A stretch of 64,000 nucleotides of DNA from contig NZ_CP050451.1 of the NCBI RefSeq assembly GCF_014171595.1, positions 2,232,001 to 2,296,000 on the forward strand. The letters run 5' to 3'. The notes below the pieces were generated by a model that worked only from the letters and a program-made list of their open reading frames with translations, did not search any database and was not told the origin of the DNA. Source of the stretch: Massilia sp. Se16.2.3 (GTDB lineage: Bacteria > Pseudomonadota > Gammaproteobacteria > Burkholderiales > Burkholderiaceae_D). Both the position numbers and the translations under genes were made by a program. The first letter of the stretch is position 1. Each line of letters begins with the position of its first letter. Below, piece by piece: positions 62,166-64,000 of the stretch.

Positions 62166-63195
62166 GCCCCGCCTTGCGTGCCGCATCCTCGCGCTCCATG
62201 CGTGCCCGCACGCCGCCGTCGACTCCGGTTCCGCCGGGCGTCGGCTGGTGGATGGCGTTGCTGCTGCTTGGGACCGGGCTGCCCAGTTCGAACTGCTCCC
62301 TTGCGGGCGACGCCGGCCGAAATACGCTCGGTGATGTCCGGTGCGATGCGGTGGCCCCAGTAGGCGCTGCGTGCCTTCCAGCCGGCCGGGACTTCCTCGC
62401 GCGGATAGACCGAGGCGCGCACGATGATGTCGACCACCTTGGCCGGATCGTCCATCAATGGCATGCGCGGCGCGTGGCCGCTGTAGTTGGAAGCGTGTTC
62501 GAAAAAGGGCGTATCGGCCGCCCGGGGCAGCACGGTCGTGACGGCGATGCGGTCCTGGCCGGCCAGGCGCAGTTCCTCGCGCAGCGCCCGTCCCGGGGCC
62601 AGCACCGCGGCCTTGGTCGAGGAGTAGGACGCGTGATAGGCCTGCGGTACCTCGCTTTCCACCGAGCCGATGTTCATCAGGACGCCGTGACCCTGCTGGC
62701 GGAACTGGCGCAGCGCGACGTGGCTGCCGTAGATGACGCCCTTGAGGTTGACGTCGACGACGCGCGCGTGGTCTTCCATCGGAATCTTGTCGAATTCGCC
62801 GATCGCGCCGACGCCCGCGTTGTTGATCCAGACGTCGATGCGGCCGAAGCGGCGCACCGTTTCCTCGGCCAGGCGGCGTAGGTCCTCGGGACGGGCGACG
62901 TCGACCGTGACGACGAGCGCCGTGCCGCCGGCGGCCGTGACCTGGCCCGCGACTTCGTTCAACACCTCGGTGCGGCGCGCGGCCAGCACCACGTTGGCGT
63001 GCATCGCGCCCAGGCGCAGGGCGACGCCGCCGCGCCGAAACCGCTCGAGGCGCCCGTCACGACATAGGTCTTGCCGGCCACGGTGGCCGCTTCGTCGGCC
63101 GACAGCGTGCTGGCGCAGCCACCAAATAGAAGCGCCGGCAACAGGGCAAGGATGTACAGCAGCCGCCGCATGGCGGACTGGTCAGACACAGGCAT
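62161..63195 (-). CDS. Short-chain dehydrogenase/reductase with lipoprotein signal (two frameshifts)
   Basis: Start ATG 63195 with GGAG upstream. Lipoprotein signal LLYILALLPALLFGGCAS, then KTYVVTGASSGFG (NAD(P)-binding TGxxxGxG). A break near 63030 leads to HANVVLAARRTEVLNEV, IDVWINNAGVGAIGEFD (NNAG), NIGSVESEVPQAYHASYSSTKAAV (catalytic Ser, YxxxK as YSSTK) and APDITERISAGVARK. The long C-terminal tail in this frame is wrong: a second shift near 62303 (extra G in GGG) gives EQFELGSPVP... GGTGVDGGVRARMERED and a TAG at 62161, the usual end of this SDR group. That avoids overlap with the hydrolase gene. It oxidises or reduces an unknown substrate at the membrane. Confidence 0.82.
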
Positions 63196-63286
63196 AGGGA
63201 CTCCACGGGGGACAACGATGAGTCCATCTTAAGACGAATCTACCGACCGCCGCTGTCCGATACCGCCTGGCACGAAAGCGTTTGCC

Positions 63287-64000
63287 TCAGGCCCGTTGCA
63301 AGGTGAACAGCGGCCGGATATCGCCTGCCACCGTACCGCGCGCGTTGCGGATCTGCGGCTGGCGGAAGCGCTCCAGCGCCGCGCGGCGCGTGTCGTCGAG
63401 CAGGCCAAGCTGGTCGAGCACCTTGTAGGTGATGGTGTGCAGGCCGCGGTTGTTGCCGTCCATGACCTTGATGGCGATGCCGATCCCGGCCGAGCGGACG
63501 CCGATCGCCTGCACGGCGTCGGCGCCGATCTTGGCCACCCAGTCGCCGCCGCCCGCGCTCATCAGGATGAGGTCGCTGCGCTCGGTGCCGGAGACCATGT
63601 CGGGCCGCCCCGTCATGGCGTCGAACAGCGGTCCGAGTGCCGCACCCAGGCGCGGATCGCGGGCGCCCTGGCCGAGACGGGCATACAGGTGCGCCAGGCT
63701 CGCCAGCGGCAGCGCGTAGTTCGGCGCCGAGCAGCCGTCGATCCCCAGCGGCAGGCTGGCTTCGGGCTGGCCGACCGCGTCGGCCAGCGCGGCGCGGATG
63801 GCCCGCTGCAGGGGGTGCTGCGGGTCGACATAGCCTTCGAGCGGCGCGCCGTGCTGGCGGCACCAGCCGAGAAAGCCGCTGTGCTTGCCCGAGCAGTTGT
63901 GGTGCAGTGGGGTGAAGCGGGTGGCCGGTACGGGCAGCCCCATCGCGTCGTAGTAGAGCGGCGTGCCGCAGCCGCATTCGAGGTGGGCTTCGTCCACGCC
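63287..64000 (-). CDS. L-asparaginase II family protein (5' end outside window)
   Basis: The open frame reaches the window end. Readable motifs belong to the asparaginase II / Rhizobium AnsA type (not the E. coli type): HNCSGKHSGFLGWCRQHG with conserved Cys and the Ser-Gly-Lys-His core, LPLGIDGCSAPNYALPLASLA, VSGTERSDLILM and NRGLHTITYKVLDQLGLL. This family is a serine-Lys type enzyme that hydrolyses L-asparagine to aspartate and ammonia in the cytoplasm. The N-terminal part is beyond position 64000. It is followed by no clear terminator. Confidence 0.85.
   Translation of the reverse strand, partial: GVDEAHLECGCGTPLYYDAMGLPVPATRFTPLHHNCSGKHSGFLGWCRQHGAPLEGYVDPQHPLQRAIRAALADAVGQPEASLPLGIDGCSAPNYALPLASLAHLYARLGQGARDPRLGAALGPLFDAMTGRPDMVSGTERSDLILMSAGGGDWVAKIGADAVQAIGVRSAGIGIAIKVMDGNNRGLHTITYKVLDQLGLLDDTRRAALERFRQPQIRNARGTVAGDIRPLFTLQRA

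Noticed and set aside
1..64000. CRISPR arrays, rRNA genes, riboswitches
   Set aside because: No regularly spaced short repeats, no rRNA-like stretches and no recognisable riboswitch core were seen on reading the window.

Overview
The window is GC-rich, densely packed proteobacterial chromosome. A PEP-CTERM secreted protein, many two-component and cyclic-di-GMP proteins, TonB-dependent receptors with SapC / tryptophan-halogenase partners and GlxA-type AraC regulators together suggest a betaproteobacterium of the Oxalobacteraceae (Massilia/Telluria type). That placement is an inference from gene content; no 16S rRNA gene is present.

Layout. 1-6.3 kb: end of a TonB receptor, a frameshifted hypothetical gene, a small membrane protein, an EamA transporter with an AraC regulator, and a secreted protein with four CX6C motifs. 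6.7-14.65 kb: an AT-richer genomic island abutting the 3' end of a tRNA-Ser(GGA). It carries a 1314-residue alpha/beta-hydrolase + STAND-type NTPase + helical-repeat protein (the best candidate for an undescribed defence system), a tyrosine integrase remnant interrupted by an IS3-family element, and two orphan membrane proteins. 14.9-22.9 kb: PhoX-like protein, PEP-CTERM protein, hybrid histidine kinase, KGG stress protein, HD-GYP protein, Kef-type antiporter.

23-50.5 kb is a large beta-glucan utilisation region: a glucose/gluco-oligosaccharide ABC importer, a LacI regulator, GH1 and GH3 beta-glucosidases, glucokinase, a GluP-type MFS transporter, a GH1-like glycosidase, a halogenase-cupin-SapC-halogenase operon, a large TonB receptor, a GH16 endo-beta-glucanase and an M28 peptidase. 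Five LacI-type palindromes (TGGAAACGTTTCCA and variants) lie in front of the ABC, GH1, halogenase, TonB receptor and GH16 units. Three of them sit a nearly constant distance downstream of a TTGACA-N17 promoter. The model is that secreted GH16 cuts beta-1,3-glucan, the TonB receptor imports oligomers, GH3/GH1 release glucose, ABC or MFS transport brings it in, and glucokinase phosphorylates it.

50.5-64 kb: a GAF-PAS-GGDEF cyclase, a cheW remnant plus an MCP, galM, a second hybrid kinase, a MAPEG protein, a GlxA-like regulator, a UDG-like protein, a hydrolase, an SDR lipoprotein and an asparaginase cut by the window end.

About twenty otherwise well-conserved coding regions are broken by single-base frameshifts, mostly in G/C runs. 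Two kinases are broken at exactly the same 36-nt conserved sequence. This points to uncorrected long-read errors more than to real pseudogenes, and frameshifted genes are annotated as whole genes with the breakpoints noted. A dispersed palindromic repeat family (core GTAGGGTGGGC) occurs at four places.
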